Source of the DNA: Bacteroidota bacterium
Lineage (GTDB): Bacteria > Bacteroidota > Bacteroidia > UKL13-3
DNA length: 64,000 bases
Assembly: GCA_947464275.1 (NCBI GenBank)
Contig: CANHVU010000007.1
Location: 1 to 64,000 of the forward strand
Reading direction: 5' to 3'
In this document: piece after piece, positions 1 through 9,461 of the stretch
Layout: each line of letters begins with the position of its first letter
How positions within the stretch are numbered: position 1 is the first letter of the stretch
Position numbers and translations under genes: made by a program
Notes under the pieces: generated by a model
Database searches by the model: none
What the model was told of the DNA's origin: nothing
What the model saw: only the letters and a program-made list of their open reading frames with translations

Positions 1-87
1 CCGGTGGATGTACCAGTAGATGGTGGCATTGCAATATTGGCAATAGCAGGAGCAGCTTATGGTTTTAAAAGACTAAAAAACAAATAG
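1..87 (+). CDS. C-terminal tail of a sorted surface protein (PID-CTERM-like), 5' truncated
   Basis: An open frame enters from the left edge and ends at the TAG at 85-87. Its last 28 residues contain P-V-D-G-G, a hydrophobic alanine/isoleucine-rich stretch, then a basic end (K-R-L-K-N-K). This order (Pro-Ile/Val-Asp-Gly-Gly, membrane-spanning segment, positive tail) matches from memory the short Bacteroidota C-terminal sorting signal called PID-CTERM. It suggests an exported protein retained at or processed in the membrane. The body of the protein lies outside the window, so its function is unknown. Confidence 0.6.
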   Translation, partial: PVDVPVDGGIAILAIAGAAYGFKRLKNK

Positions 88-127
88 TCCATACTTATTT
101 AAAACCATTTAAGTATATTTTATAAAA

Positions 128-159
128 AAGCCCAAAAGGAAACTTTTGGGCTTTTTTTT
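128..159 (+). terminator. Rho-independent terminator
   Basis: An 11-bp perfect stem (128-138 with 143-153) around a GAAA loop is followed by a run of T. It ends the transcript of the truncated gene at the left edge. The remaining sequence up to 360 is AT-rich and shows no gene. Confidence 0.9.
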
Positions 160-360
160 ATGTCCTTAACTTATTAAATATGGAAAAATCTAGTTATTTA
201 TATTATTATAATTATGAAAACTAAACTAAATATTTATTTCTTATGTCAAAATTATTTGAATATTAGTCAATAATTATACAATTCACAATTTGATTATGTA
301 AAGTTTCCTTTTTTTATCCAATAATTTTTATAATTTGCTTATACTATTTACTACTCCGTT

Positions 361-3300
361 ATGAAAAAATTATTGGTGGCTAACCGAGGCGAAATTGCCA
401 TTCGCGTGCTGCGTGCAGCAAATGAGTTACATATTAAAACAGTAGCTGTTTATACTTACGAAGACAGGTATTCATTGCATAGATATAAAGCAGACGAAAG
501 CTACCAAATAGGCGATGAGAGCGAACCTTTAAAGCCTTATTTAGACATTGAAGAAATTATTAGAATTGCTAAATTATATGAAGTAGATGGTATACATCCA
601 GGATATGGTTTTTTAAGTGAAAATGCAAAGTTTGCCCAACGTTGTAAAGAGGAAGGTATCGTATTTGTTGGTCCTGAGCCACAAGTAATGCTTAACCTTG
701 GCGATAAGGTAATGGCAAAAAAAGTAGCCATTGAAGCACAAGTTCCCATTATTGAAGATAGTAAAATTGATTTAACCAATGTGGCCATTGCGCAGCAAGA
801 AGCTACCCGAATTGGTTTGCCAATTATGATAAAAGCTGCTGCAGGCGGTGGCGGACGAGGTATGCGTGTATTGCGCAATATGACCGATTTGGAACAACAG
901 TTTAATGAAGCAAAAAACGAAGCCCAAGTAGCTTTTGGCGATGGTACTATTTTCTTCGAAAAGTTTATTGACCAACCTAAGCATATTGAAGTGCAAATTA
1001 TGGGCGATAATTATGGTAACTTAATCCATTTATTTGAACGCGATTGTTCTGTGCAACGCAGGTTTCAAAAAGTAGTGGAAATGGCGCCAAGCCCAAGTTT
1101 AAAAGCTGAAACCAAGCAGAAGTTATACGATTATGCAGTAGCTATTTGTAAAAAAGTAAATTACAATAATGTAGGTACAGTTGAGTTTTTAGTTGATAAG
1201 GACGAAAATGTATTTTTTATAGAAGTAAATCCACGCATACAAGTGGAGCATACCGTTACCGAGGAAATTACAGGTGTTGATATTGTAAAAAATCAATTGT
1301 TAATAGCCAAAGGTTGCAGGTTAGATTCGCCCGAAATAAATATTAAAAGTCAAGCTGATGTTACGTATGAAGGTTTTGCCATTCAATGCCGCATAACAAC
1401 TGAAGATGCTGCCAATAATTTCCAACCTGATTATGGAACTATTATAGCATACAGAAATGCGGGTGGACATGGTATTAGGCTAGATGAAGGAAGTAGTTAT
1501 CCTGGGGTTAAAATTTCACCTTTTTTCGATTCGCTTTTGGTTAAAGTAACTGCCAAAGGTCGTTCATTGCCTGAAACCTGCGAACGTTTAATTAGGGTAT
1601 TATCTGAGTTTAGAATTAGAGGTGTAAAAACCAATATAGCATTTTTAGAAAATGTATTGCGCCACCCTATTTTTATTGCAGGGCAATGCACTGTTAATTT
1701 TATTCAAGATAATCCCAATTTATTTGTTTTTAGTAAGCGTAAAGATAGTGGTACAAAAACCCTAAAATACCTTGCTAATATAGTAGTTAACGGAAATGAG
1801 GATGTAAAATACATTAATCCTAATGCCCAGTTTCGTCATCCTAATGTGCCCAGTTTTGATAAATATGCTCCTTACCCAAAAGGAACCAAAGATTTATTGA
1901 ACGAATTAGGCCGACCTAAATTTATTGAAAGCATTAAAAACAACCCGCAAATACTTTATACCGATACTACTTTTAGAGATGCACATCAAAGTTTATTAGC
2001 TACTCGTGTTCGTACCATTGACATGCTGAAAGTGGCAGAAAGTTTTGCGAAAAACCATCCTGAATTATTTAGTTTAGAAATGTGGGGAGGAGCAACATTT
2101 GATGTAGCTTTACGCTTTTTACATGAAGACCCATGGCAGCGTTTGCAACTATTGCGCGAAGCCATTCCAAATACACTTTTCCAAATGTTAATTCGTGGTG
2201 CCAATGCCGTTGGGTACACAGCTTATCCTGATAACTTGGTAGAAAAATTTATAGAGAAAAGTTGGGAGTATGGCATTGATGTATTCCGTGTGTTTGATTC
2301 ATTGAATTGGCTTGATGGTATGAAGGTTTCAATCAATGCCATTAACGAACGAACCAATGGAATTGCCGAAGCTTGTATTTGTTATAGTGGCGATTTTTTA
2401 AATAATGAAAAAAACAAAAAGTTTAACCTCAATTATTACCTCGATTTAGCTAAACGATTAGAAGATGCTGGGGCACATGTTTTAGGCATAAAAGACATGG
2501 CAGGTTTGCTTAAACCTTACCAAGCACAAATATTAATTACCGAACTTAAAAAGAGCATTGATATTCCAATTCACCTACATACGCACGATACCAGCAGCAT
2601 TCAACCTGCTACTTATTTAAAAGCCATTGAAGCAGGAGTGGATATTGTAGATGTATGTTTGGCTAGTATGAGTGGATTGACATCGCAACCTAATTTTAAC
2701 TCCATAGTTGCCATGATGGAAGGGCAGGAGCGCGAGTGTAAAATAAACTTACCTAAACTCAATGAATTTAGTAATTATTGGGAAGATGTTCGTGAATGGT
2801 ATTATCCTTTTGAAAGTGAGTTGAAAGCTGGTACTGCCGAAGTTTACGACCATGAAATTCCGGGTGGACAATATTCAAACTTGCGTCCGCAAGCTCGTGG
2901 ATTAGGATTGGAAGATCAATTTGAAACCATTAAGAAAAATTATGTAGTAGCAAACGAATTATTTGGCGATATCATAAAAGTTACCCCATCGAGTAAGGTG
3001 GTGGGCGATATGGCTTTATTCATGACTGCTAACGGTTATAACAAAGTAGATATTTTTGCCAATGGCGATAGCATTTCGTTTCCCGATAGTGTAATTGGAT
3101 TGTTAAAAGGCGATTTGGGTCAGCCCGAAGGTGGTTTTCCAAAACCTTTGCAAAAATTGGTTTTGAAAGATGTAGTACCTTATACATCAAGACCAAACGA
3201 ACACATGCAGCCTATTGATTTTGATAAAGCATTTGATGATTTTAAAGCTAAATTTGGCAGTGAATATACCTTCTTAGATTTATTGAGTTATTTATTTTAT

Positions 3301-3789
3301 CCAAAAGTTTTTGAAGAATATGCAGCACATAGAGAGCAATATGGCGATGTATATTATTTACCCACCACGTCCTTTTTCTATGGTTTAAATGCTGATGAGG
3401 AAACCTTAATAGAACTTGCTCCAGGTAAGAGTATTTTGGTTAAAATGATGTATATAACCGAATCGGATGAGCATGGAATACGAAGTGTATTTTTTAAGTT
3501 AAATGGACAAACAAGGGCTATTGATGTTAAAGATAAAAATTTTAAAGTTATTGCCATAACCAATAAAAAAGTTAGTTTGGAAAATGAAATTGGCGCACCA
3601 TTGCAAGGCAAACTATCTAAAATATTGGTAAATATTGGAGATGAAATTGAAAAAAATACGCCATTATTTGCCATAGAAGCTATGAAAATGGAAAGTACTG
3701 TAGTGGCTCCATTTGCAGGTAAAGTAAAAGCAATTTTATTAAAACCAGGCAGCTTAGTTGCGCAAGATGATGTGGTAATTGAGTTATAA
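361..3789 (+). CDS. pyc: Pyruvate carboxylase
   Basis: Carboxylates pyruvate to oxaloacetate using ATP, bicarbonate and a biotin arm, the usual anaplerotic step feeding the TCA cycle and gluconeogenesis. The 1142-residue length is normal for a single-chain (alpha4) enzyme. Domains in order: biotin carboxylase with the glycine-rich ATP loop GGGGRGM at about 162-168; carboxyltransferase beginning near 535 with the DAHQS motif (about 540) and the metal-binding HLHTHD near 740; C-terminal biotinyl domain with EAMKM, K1109 being the predicted biotinylated lysine. The ATG at 361 starts directly at MKKLLVANRGEIA, the expected N-terminus. No Shine-Dalgarno is seen. It is transcribed alone, with a lipoprotein gene 69 bp downstream. 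Confidence 0.97.
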   Translation: MKKLLVANRGEIAIRVLRAANELHIKTVAVYTYEDRYSLHRYKADESYQIGDESEPLKPYLDIEEIIRIAKLYEVDGIHPGYGFLSENAKFAQRCKEEGIVFVGPEPQVMLNLGDKVMAKKVAIEAQVPIIEDSKIDLTNVAIAQQEATRIGLPIMIKAAAGGGGRGMRVLRNMTDLEQQFNEAKNEAQVAFGDGTIFFEKFIDQPKHIEVQIMGDNYGNLIHLFERDCSVQRRFQKVVEMAPSPSLKAETKQKLYDYAVAICKKVNYNNVGTVEFLVDKDENVFFIEVNPRIQVEHTVTEEITGVDIVKNQLLIAKGCRLDSPEINIKSQADVTYEGFAIQCRITTEDAANNFQPDYGTIIAYRNAGGHGIRLDEGSSYPGVKISPFFDSLLVKVTAKGRSLPETCERLIRVLSEFRIRGVKTNIAFLENVLRHPIFIAGQCTVNFIQDNPNLFVFSKRKDSGTKTLKYLANIVVNGNEDVKYINPNAQFRHPNVPSFDKYAPYPKGTKDLLNELGRPKFIESIKNNPQILYTDTTFRDAHQSLLATRVRTIDMLKVAESFAKNHPELFSLEMWGGATFDVALRFLHEDPWQRLQLLREAIPNTLFQMLIRGANAVGYTAYPDNLVEKFIEKSWEYGIDVFRVFDSLNWLDGMKVSINAINERTNGIAEACICYSGDFLNNEKNKKFNLNYYLDLAKRLEDAGAHVLGIKDMAGLLKPYQAQILITELKKSIDIPIHLHTHDTSSIQPATYLKAIEAGVDIVDVCLASMSGLTSQPNFNSIVAMMEGQERECKINLPKLNEFSNYWEDVREWYYPFESELKAGTAEVYDHEIPGGQYSNLRPQARGLGLEDQFETIKKNYVVANELFGDIIKVTPSSKVVGDMALFMTANGYNKVDIFANGDSISFPDSVIGLLKGDLGQPEGGFPKPLQKLVLKDVVPYTSRPNEHMQPIDFDKAFDDFKAKFGSEYTFLDLLSYLFYPKVFEEYAAHREQYGDVYYLPTTSFFYGLNADEETLIELAPGKSILVKMMYITESDEHGIRSVFFKLNGQTRAIDVKDKNFKVIAITNKKVSLENEIGAPLQGKLSKILVNIGDEIEKNTPLFAIEAMKMESTVVAPFAGKVKAILLKPGSLVAQDDVVIEL

Positions 3790-3858
3790 AAAAGTATTCA
3801 TTGAATCAAATCCTTTAAATTAACTCCATCATAATAGAAACAAATAAAAATAAAACAT

Positions 3859-4785
3859 ATGAAAACGTTAAAAAACAAGCTTTTATTAGGGTTGATTATT
3901 ATATCAGTATTAGGATTTCAGGCATGTAAGAAAAAAAATAGTGATGATTTTTCGGACGATACTGCTTCCCAAATCCAACATTCTTCTGATGAAGCGAGTG
4001 TTACAAATGAAACTGAAGCCTCATTAGATGATGTTAATGCTTACATGGGAGCATCTAATTTAGGAAAAGGATTTTCTATTGCAGGTGCTACTATTGATTC
4101 AATTGTGGCAGAAAAAATGTACGTCATCAATTATAATGGTAATAATGCCAATGGAACCAAGTTTAGAAGTGGGCAAATTGTAATTCAATTAACTTCAGGT
4201 TTAAAATGGAGAGATGTTAACGCTATGGTTACCATTACTTTTAATAATTTATTAGTTAGAAATAATAGTACTAATAAATCAATTGTTTTAAATGGAACAC
4301 ATATGATGAGTAATTTAAATGGTGGATTGGTTAATATGCTAACAGCAGGTGGTACCAGCGTGTTACATGCAATTAGAGGTAATATGATTGTTACTTTTGA
4401 AGATAGTACTCAAAGATTTTGGTCTGTTTATCTTAAACGTGAATTTTTTATATCTGAAACAGGTGTACCTACCCTTAAAGTTTCTGGTTTTGAAAGTATT
4501 GATGGAGTGAATAATGTAGCTGTGGCTGGAACAAACAGATTTGGTAATCCATTCAATACTATAATTACTCAAACAATTGTTTTTACAAAAAATAGTAATT
4601 GTTTTAATGGAAGTTGGGTTCCGGTTAGTGGTATTAAATCACATAAAAAAATTGCTAGAGAAATAACAGTTACCTATGGCGTTGACCAATCAGGGGCTGT
4701 TGTTTCAAGTGGTTGTCCTTATGGTTATAAAGTTGTTTGGACCAACTTGCGCAACGATAATAAACAAGCTATAGTTAGTTACTAG
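3859..4785 (+). CDS. Putative lipoprotein of unknown function
   Basis: 308 residues. The N-terminus is a lipoprotein signal peptide: positive start, hydrophobic stretch, then L-G-F-Q-A-C with Cys23 as the predicted lipidated residue, followed by KKK and an acidic Ser/Asp-rich linker. The body is rich in beta-forming Thr/Val/Asn segments, and two cysteines near the C-terminus (NSNCFNG and SSGCPYG) could form a disulfide. I do not recognise the family. It is placed between pyruvate carboxylase and a terminator and probably has its own promoter in the 69-bp gap. Likely an outer-membrane or periplasmic protein. Confidence 0.8.
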   Translation: MKTLKNKLLLGLIIISVLGFQACKKKNSDDFSDDTASQIQHSSDEASVTNETEASLDDVNAYMGASNLGKGFSIAGATIDSIVAEKMYVINYNGNNANGTKFRSGQIVIQLTSGLKWRDVNAMVTITFNNLLVRNNSTNKSIVLNGTHMMSNLNGGLVNMLTAGGTSVLHAIRGNMIVTFEDSTQRFWSVYLKREFFISETGVPTLKVSGFESIDGVNNVAVAGTNRFGNPFNTIITQTIVFTKNSNCFNGSWVPVSGIKSHKKIAREITVTYGVDQSGAVVSSGCPYGYKVVWTNLRNDNKQAIVSY

Positions 4786-4796
4786 TTTTTCATAAT

Positions 4797-4832
4797 AAAA
4801 GCCATACATAAGTTAATGTTTGGCTTTTATTT
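4797..4832. terminator. Bidirectional terminator between convergent genes
   Basis: Inverted repeat AAAAGCCA (4797-4804) and TGGCTTTT (4821-4828) with a 16-nt loop and T-rich flanks on both sides. It sits between the plus-strand lipoprotein and the minus-strand hydrolase run and could serve both. Confidence 0.65.
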
Positions 4833-4861
4833 TTTATTAGCTAGTTAGTATATTTTCTTTA

Positions 4862-5941
4862 TTAATTCAATAAATCCAATATCATATTTCTTATAGCCCT
4901 TAAGTTATTGGTTTCAGCATTTGATAAGAAAATAAAAGTAATATCTTTTTCAGAAATGCGATAAACAATATGCACATTTCCTGGGTGCCCACCTGTATGG
5001 TAAAGTAATTTTCCTCTATTTGAATTTTTAACAAACCATCCAAAACCATATTTGATATTATCTCTCACAAAAATGTTAGAATCCATTGTTAATGCTTGTA
5101 AATGGCAAGGTAATAATGTACAATTTTTTAAGGCATAACTCCATACTGCTAAATCTTTAGCAGTAGTTACCATAGAGCCATCTCCATAAAAATTACCTAA
5201 GTAACTGACAAAATTATATTGAGGTTGGAGGTGAGCATATTCCAGTTTTCCATTTACCAAAGTATGTCCAATGGCTAAGTTTTAATTTTTAATTTTAGCA
5301 ATATCAGTTACCATATAAGCATAAGTATTCTTCATCTTAAGTGGTTTGAAAATAGTTTCATTCAAAAAGACTTGATAAGTTTTTCCTGAAACATTTTCAA
5401 TGATATTGGCTAAAAAATCATAACCAATATCACAATATTGAAATTTAGTACCTGGCTCAAATTGGAGTGGCATATCATGTTTTATCAAATAATCCAAAAC
5501 TTCTTTATTTCCATTTGATTTCAAGGTATCCAAATTGGGTCTTAAATGGTCCCAAAAGTTAGGTAACCCAGATGAATGGTTAAGCAAATGTTTTACGCGT
5601 ATGTTTTTATATGGGAAAGTTGGCAAGTATTTACTAGCCAAACTATCTATATGCAAAAGTCCTTTATGCTGGTAAATCATAATTGCATAAGCTGTGAATT
5701 GTTTTGAAATAGAAGCCACTTGAAAAGAGTTTTTGTTTGTTAATGGCTTTTGCTTTGTGGCATCGGCATAGCCATAACTTTTTTCAAGAAGTATTTGATT
5801 GTTTTGAGTAATTAACACATTGCCATAAAATACAGATTTAGCATAAGCACTATCCAATATATATTTAATTTTGTCAATAGATTGTGCCTTTGCTGTGTAA
5901 CAAAAGCACATCAAAAGAAAAAAGAGTTTAGCTATTTTCAT
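4862..5941 (-). pseudogene. Beta-lactamase-family serine hydrolase interrupted by an in-frame TAA
   Basis: Read from 5941 this is a class C beta-lactamase-like (PBP-type) serine hydrolase with a signal peptide (residues 1-20, ending A-K-A-Q). It has the nucleophile motif S77-I-S-K80, a YxN-like element Y169-C-D (Asp instead of the usual Asn), and HTGG (the KTG-box equivalent) near residue 315. A TAA at 5282-5284 is codon 220. The frame on both sides of the stop is the same, and the encoded residues continue smoothly (KIKN, stop, NLAIGH), so this is a nonsense change rather than a frameshift. The full length would be 359 codons, normal for the family. The product as read lacks HTGG and should be inactive unless the stop is a sequencing error or is read through. 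It starts 13 nt after the alpha/beta hydrolase stop. Confidence 0.8.
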
Positions 5942-5953
5942 TCAAATTTATTT

Positions 5954-6802
5954 CTAATAACGGTATTCATTTCCTTTATAGCTTTCGCTCAAATATTTAT
6001 CAACAATGGCATTAAACAAATCAGGATTAAGCTTTGCTATTCCGTGTTTTTCGTTTGGTAAAATACATAAGTTGGCTTTAGGAATATTTTTGTAAATAAA
6101 AAAAGTATGTTCTTCTTTTATCAAATCTCTATCAGTTGACATCACCAAAATAGGAACATTTATTGTTTGTAAATCTTTAGCAGTTATATGTGGTTGAAAT
6201 TCCATCATTCTATATCGTTGTTGCTCTATTAGCCAGTTTTTAGTGGTATCGCCTTTGGCTAACATTTTATCGGCCTTCATTCTTTCATCATGGCATTCCA
6301 TCACTGTGTTGGGGTATAAGGCATTGCTATCAGGTTCCATGTTTGCGCCAAAAGCCACCATTTTCTTAATTTTTTCAGGGTAATAAATTCCTAATAATAT
6401 GGCTATGATTCCGCCATCGCTTTTGCCAACAATATACACCGAATCTAATTTCATTTCCCTGATAAATGCTGCCATATCCTTGGCTTGTTGCATGTAGGTT
6501 AATGAGTCTTTACCCAATTCTGATTTACCTCTTCCGCGGCAATCGATAGAATACACTTTATACTTTTTTGAAAAATATTCTATTTGTGGTGCCCAGCCTT
6601 TTGTAGGTGTCGAATTACCGTGTATTAGCAATAATGGAGCTCCATTTCCATATACTTCGTAATAATGTTTAGCTCTATTTAAAGTTACATATTTCCCAAC
6701 TTCTTTATTATCTCCATAAGGGATTTTTACTTGTGCTAAAACATTACCATTGTTTAATAATAGCAATACTGCAATAATTAATTGGATGATTTTATTTTTC
6801 AT
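5954..6802 (-). CDS. Secreted alpha/beta hydrolase
   Basis: 282 residues with a cleavable signal peptide (about 1-24, ending V-L-A-Q). It has an alpha/beta-hydrolase core: oxyanion HG at 61-62, nucleophile elbow G-K-S128-D-G-G, an acidic residue in the STDRD segment (D224 or D226), and H253 in NEKHG. This is a complete Ser-Asp-His set, so an esterase or related hydrolase acting in the periplasm is likely; the substrate cannot be read. Its ATG overlaps the stop of the upstream methyltransferase by 4 bases (ATGA), indicating translational coupling in the minus-strand run. Confidence 0.88.
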   Translation of the reverse strand: MKNKIIQLIIAVLLLLNNGNVLAQVKIPYGDNKEVGKYVTLNRAKHYYEVYGNGAPLLLIHGNSTPTKGWAPQIEYFSKKYKVYSIDCRGRGKSELGKDSLTYMQQAKDMAAFIREMKLDSVYIVGKSDGGIIAILLGIYYPEKIKKMVAFGANMEPDSNALYPNTVMECHDERMKADKMLAKGDTTKNWLIEQQRYRMMEFQPHITAKDLQTINVPILVMSTDRDLIKEEHTFFIYKNIPKANLCILPNEKHGIAKLNPDLFNAIVDKYLSESYKGNEYRY

Positions 6803-7629
6803 TGTTTTTCTCCTTCTATAAATAACATGGGAACAGTTAAATTCAGTCCATCATTTTCTTGAGAATAAATATTTAAATTATTTTGTAATACTGTAAATAT
6901 ATCTTGCAAATCCTCTTTTGAAAAAAGATTAGTCCATGATGAAAGCCAACCTAACTTAACAAAATGATGGTTCAAAAAGGCCGTTCCATCTACAAATTTC
7001 ATAACAAAGCTATCTTCTATAGTTTTGCTTAATCTAAATCCACTCTGAATAAATAATTCTGAAACACTTTGTATGTTACCTCTGTGGGCTTCTTCATGTT
7101 CCAGCTTCTCAATCAAATTAGACTTGCCTATTTGTATTAGAGAGGTATAAAATACCTGATAGAATTCTTTCCAATGCCCATTAATATTAGTTGTTAATGC
7201 TAACTTACCTTTTGGTTTTAATAACCTGTAACATTCCATGAAAACATCAGAGGGATTGTCAAAATTATTGATTCCCAAATTCGAGACTATTAGGTCGATG
7301 GAATTATTTTCAAATGGCATTTTATGCGCAGAACATTCTATGATTTCGATATTAGAATAATTGTAATCAATTACTTTTTGCTTAGCTCTTTGGTTAGCGT
7401 TGTTCCATGTATCAATACCAAATAATTTACATGAACTACCCATCCTTCCTGCTAATTCTAACAAAGGGAAACCAGCACCCGAACCAATATCAATAATAGT
7501 TTGGTTGCTTTTTAATTCAAGATGTTTCAGAAGCAAAAGTCCAAAAGAGGCGCTCCATAAGGGAGCCTCATCAAAAGTATTGATAAAGGTTTCATTATCT
7601 TCAAATTTATAGTTTAAGTAAGCTGTCAT
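6799..7629 (-). CDS. Class I SAM-dependent methyltransferase
   Basis: 276 residues. Motif I D-I-G-S-G-A-G-F-P near residues 46-54 binds S-adenosylmethionine. The segment IDLIVSNLGINNFDNP corresponds to motif IV, followed by the RLLKPKGKLALTT strand typical of small-molecule (UbiE/COQ5-like) methyltransferases. No signal peptide, so cytoplasmic. The substrate is not identifiable. It sits 2 nt after the stop of another methyltransferase and overlaps the next gene by 4 bases, so it is part of a tight operon. Confidence 0.88.
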   Translation of the reverse strand: MTAYLNYKFEDNETFINTFDEAPLWSASFGLLLLKHLELKSNQTIIDIGSGAGFPLLELAGRMGSSCKLFGIDTWNNANQRAKQKVIDYNYSNIEIIECSAHKMPFENNSIDLIVSNLGINNFDNPSDVFMECYRLLKPKGKLALTTNINGHWKEFYQVFYTSLIQIGKSNLIEKLEHEEAHRGNIQSVSELFIQSGFRLSKTIEDSFVMKFVDGTAFLNHHFVKLGWLSSWTNLFSKEDLQDIFTVLQNNLNIYSQENDGLNLTVPMLFIEGEKQ

Positions 7630-7631
7630 GA

Positions 7632-8435
7632 TTACATCTTCTTGGTGGCTGTTAATGCATATACCATAGGAATCTTATTTTCCAAATGTTTAATGCGAAA
7701 TTTCTTAGGTTCAAATTCAATGGTATGCTTAAAACAGTTGTAGGGTGAATAGTCAAACTCATCAAAAGAATTAATGAGCAGGTTGTTTTTTATTAAACTA
7801 TTCAACACTTCATTCAAACCATGATTCCACATCACGTATTCTTGCTTTAGGTCAGCATTCCTGTCTGCATATGTTCCGCTCTCTGTTTCTACAATAGCTC
7901 CTGAGTTAAAATAGTTATAGCCAATTTTATCAAAATCATCATCAAACATCCACACTACTGGGTGAAATTCAACAAATACAAATCTGCCATTTGGTTTTAA
8001 AAAATGTTGAATAACCGAAGCCCATTTATCTAAATCAGGCAACCAACCTATGGTTCCATAACTGGTATAAACGATATCAAATTGTTGATCCAAACAATTG
8101 GGTAAATTATAAATATCAGAACAAATGAACTTTGCATTTGTATTAGTCTTCAATGCTATTTCTTTTGCCATTGCAATTGATTTGTCGGACAAATCAATAC
8201 CTACAACCTCTGCTCCTAAGAGTTGCAGCGAGATTGAATCTTGTCCAAAATGACATTGTAAATGCAGAATGCTTTTACCTTTTATATCACCCAATACATT
8301 CAATTCAATATCATTCAATGAACTTTTACCTTTTAAAAAAGCATCCATATCATAAAAGGCTGAATTGACATGAAAATCAGTTCTATTATTCCATGATTGC
8401 TTGTTTATTTCTATATAATCAATTTCTTGGTTCAT
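7632..8435 (-). CDS. Class I SAM-dependent methyltransferase
   Basis: 267 residues. Motif I reads SILHLQCHFGQDSISL, a divergent form common in Bacteroidota methyltransferases in which L-H-L-Q-C-H-F-G replaces the usual D-x-G-x-G. It is followed by acidic VGIDLSDKSI (ribose contact), IVYTSYGTIGWLPDL (motif IV) and the FLKPNGRFVFVEFHP strand. Only distantly similar to the methyltransferase 2 nt downstream, so probably not a recent duplicate. Substrate unknown. Confidence 0.87.
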   Translation of the reverse strand: MNQEIDYIEINKQSWNNRTDFHVNSAFYDMDAFLKGKSSLNDIELNVLGDIKGKSILHLQCHFGQDSISLQLLGAEVVGIDLSDKSIAMAKEIALKTNTNAKFICSDIYNLPNCLDQQFDIVYTSYGTIGWLPDLDKWASVIQHFLKPNGRFVFVEFHPVVWMFDDDFDKIGYNYFNSGAIVETESGTYADRNADLKQEYVMWNHGLNEVLNSLIKNNLLINSFDEFDYSPYNCFKHTIEFEPKKFRIKHLENKIPMVYALTATKKM

Positions 8436-8437
8436 AC

Positions 8438-8983
8438 TTATTTATTTAATTCAAGCCAATATTCTTTACTTATGCTCAGCCAATCACATGTTATATCGTG
8501 CCACATGAATTGTTCAACGAATTGAAGCCCACATTTTTCGAGCACCCTGCGCGATGCCTTGTTTTCTTGATGTGCAGCTCCAATAATTTCAGTTAAATTT
8601 AATTGTTCAAAACCATATGTTAGCCACGCTTTGGTTGCTTCTGTGGCATATCCTTTACCCCAAAATTGGGGCATAAATCTATAGCCAATATCATGGTAAT
8701 TTACTTTATTATTTTCGGGTTCGGTTATAAATTTCAATCCACTCCAACCAATAAACAAGCCTGTTTCTTTTTCAATAGTAGCCCATCGACCAATGCCATT
8801 CGATTGGTATTGGTTCCTTACCATTGTAATTACCTCTTGCACTTGATCTGTATTTTTAACAGGATTTTCACCAAGGTATTTATGTACCTCCGGGTTTGAA
8901 TCTAGCTCAAACATATCTTTATCATCGCTAGGCAAAAGTTCTCGTAATAGGAGTCTTTCAGTTTCTATTGGTTTATTGTTCAT
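8438..8983 (-). CDS. GNAT N-acetyltransferase (RimJ/RimL-like)
   Basis: 181 residues. It opens with IETERLLLRELLPSD, the N-terminus of the RimJ/RimL-type GNAT fold. The acetyl-CoA loop is in the segment PQFWGKGYATEATKAW, an R/Q-x-x-G-x-G/A-like motif. The C-terminal beta strand carries ENKASRRVLEKCGL, the typical position of the family's late helix. Acetyl-CoA donor is expected; the acceptor may be a ribosomal-protein or small-molecule amine. It begins 10 nt after the OsmC stop. Confidence 0.9.
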   Translation of the reverse strand: MNNKPIETERLLLRELLPSDDKDMFELDSNPEVHKYLGENPVKNTDQVQEVITMVRNQYQSNGIGRWATIEKETGLFIGWSGLKFITEPENNKVNYHDIGYRFMPQFWGKGYATEATKAWLTYGFEQLNLTEIIGAAHQENKASRRVLEKCGLQFVEQFMWHDITCDWLSISKEYWLELNK

Positions 8984-8993
8984 GTGGTTTATT

Positions 8994-9461
8994 TTAAATA
9001 GAGCAAGTAGGATTACATATTACCTCAAAGTTAACTGAATTGGCTATATAACAAATTTCATGTGCTTTATGATGAAGCTCAATGGCTTTTGGTATCATAG
9101 TTTCCTGTTTTACTTTTATGTTTGGATTTAAAGTTACTGTTTTAAACTGCCCGCCAGCATTGGTGTTTTCTATCATTACGCCCATTGCTTGGTCAGTGTA
9201 TTCAGTTACAATAATGCCTTCCATTGCACATAGATACAAATACGATAACATGTGGCAGGATGAAATGGCCGATACCAATAAATCTTCTGGATTCAGTTTT
9301 GATTTATCACCAACAGCTGCATTGTCTGTGGTTAAATGTAACTCTGGCTTTCCCGCATTATGAATAGTGTGGCTTCTATCGTAAGTTCTCACATTATTGG
9401 TTCCTTCTTCTTTATTGCCTTGCCAAATAGTGGTTATTTTGTAGTGATGTTCGTGTGTCAT
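8994..9461 (-). CDS. OsmC family peroxiredoxin-like protein
   Basis: 155 residues of the OsmC/Ohr fold. Two conserved cysteines are present: C69 in SSCHMLSYLYL and C137 in the ICYIANSV segment, the redox pair that reduces organic hydroperoxides. The sequence also contains the LNPEDLLVSAIS motif preceding the first Cys. Further cysteines near the C-terminus (C149, C153) are extra. Its ATG overlaps the stop of the acetyltransferase upstream by 4 bases. Confidence 0.92.
   Translation of the reverse strand: MTHEHHYKITTIWQGNKEEGTNNVRTYDRSHTIHNAGKPELHLTTDNAAVGDKSKLNPEDLLVSAISSCHMLSYLYLCAMEGIIVTEYTDQAMGVMIENTNAGGQFKTVTLNPNIKVKQETMIPKAIELHHKAHEICYIANSVNFEVICNPTCSI

Noticed and set aside
4862-5260. 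Downstream half of the serine hydrolase as a separate small gene
   Set aside because: It starts only at a TTG, is in the same frame as the upstream half, and contains just the HTGG end of the same fold.
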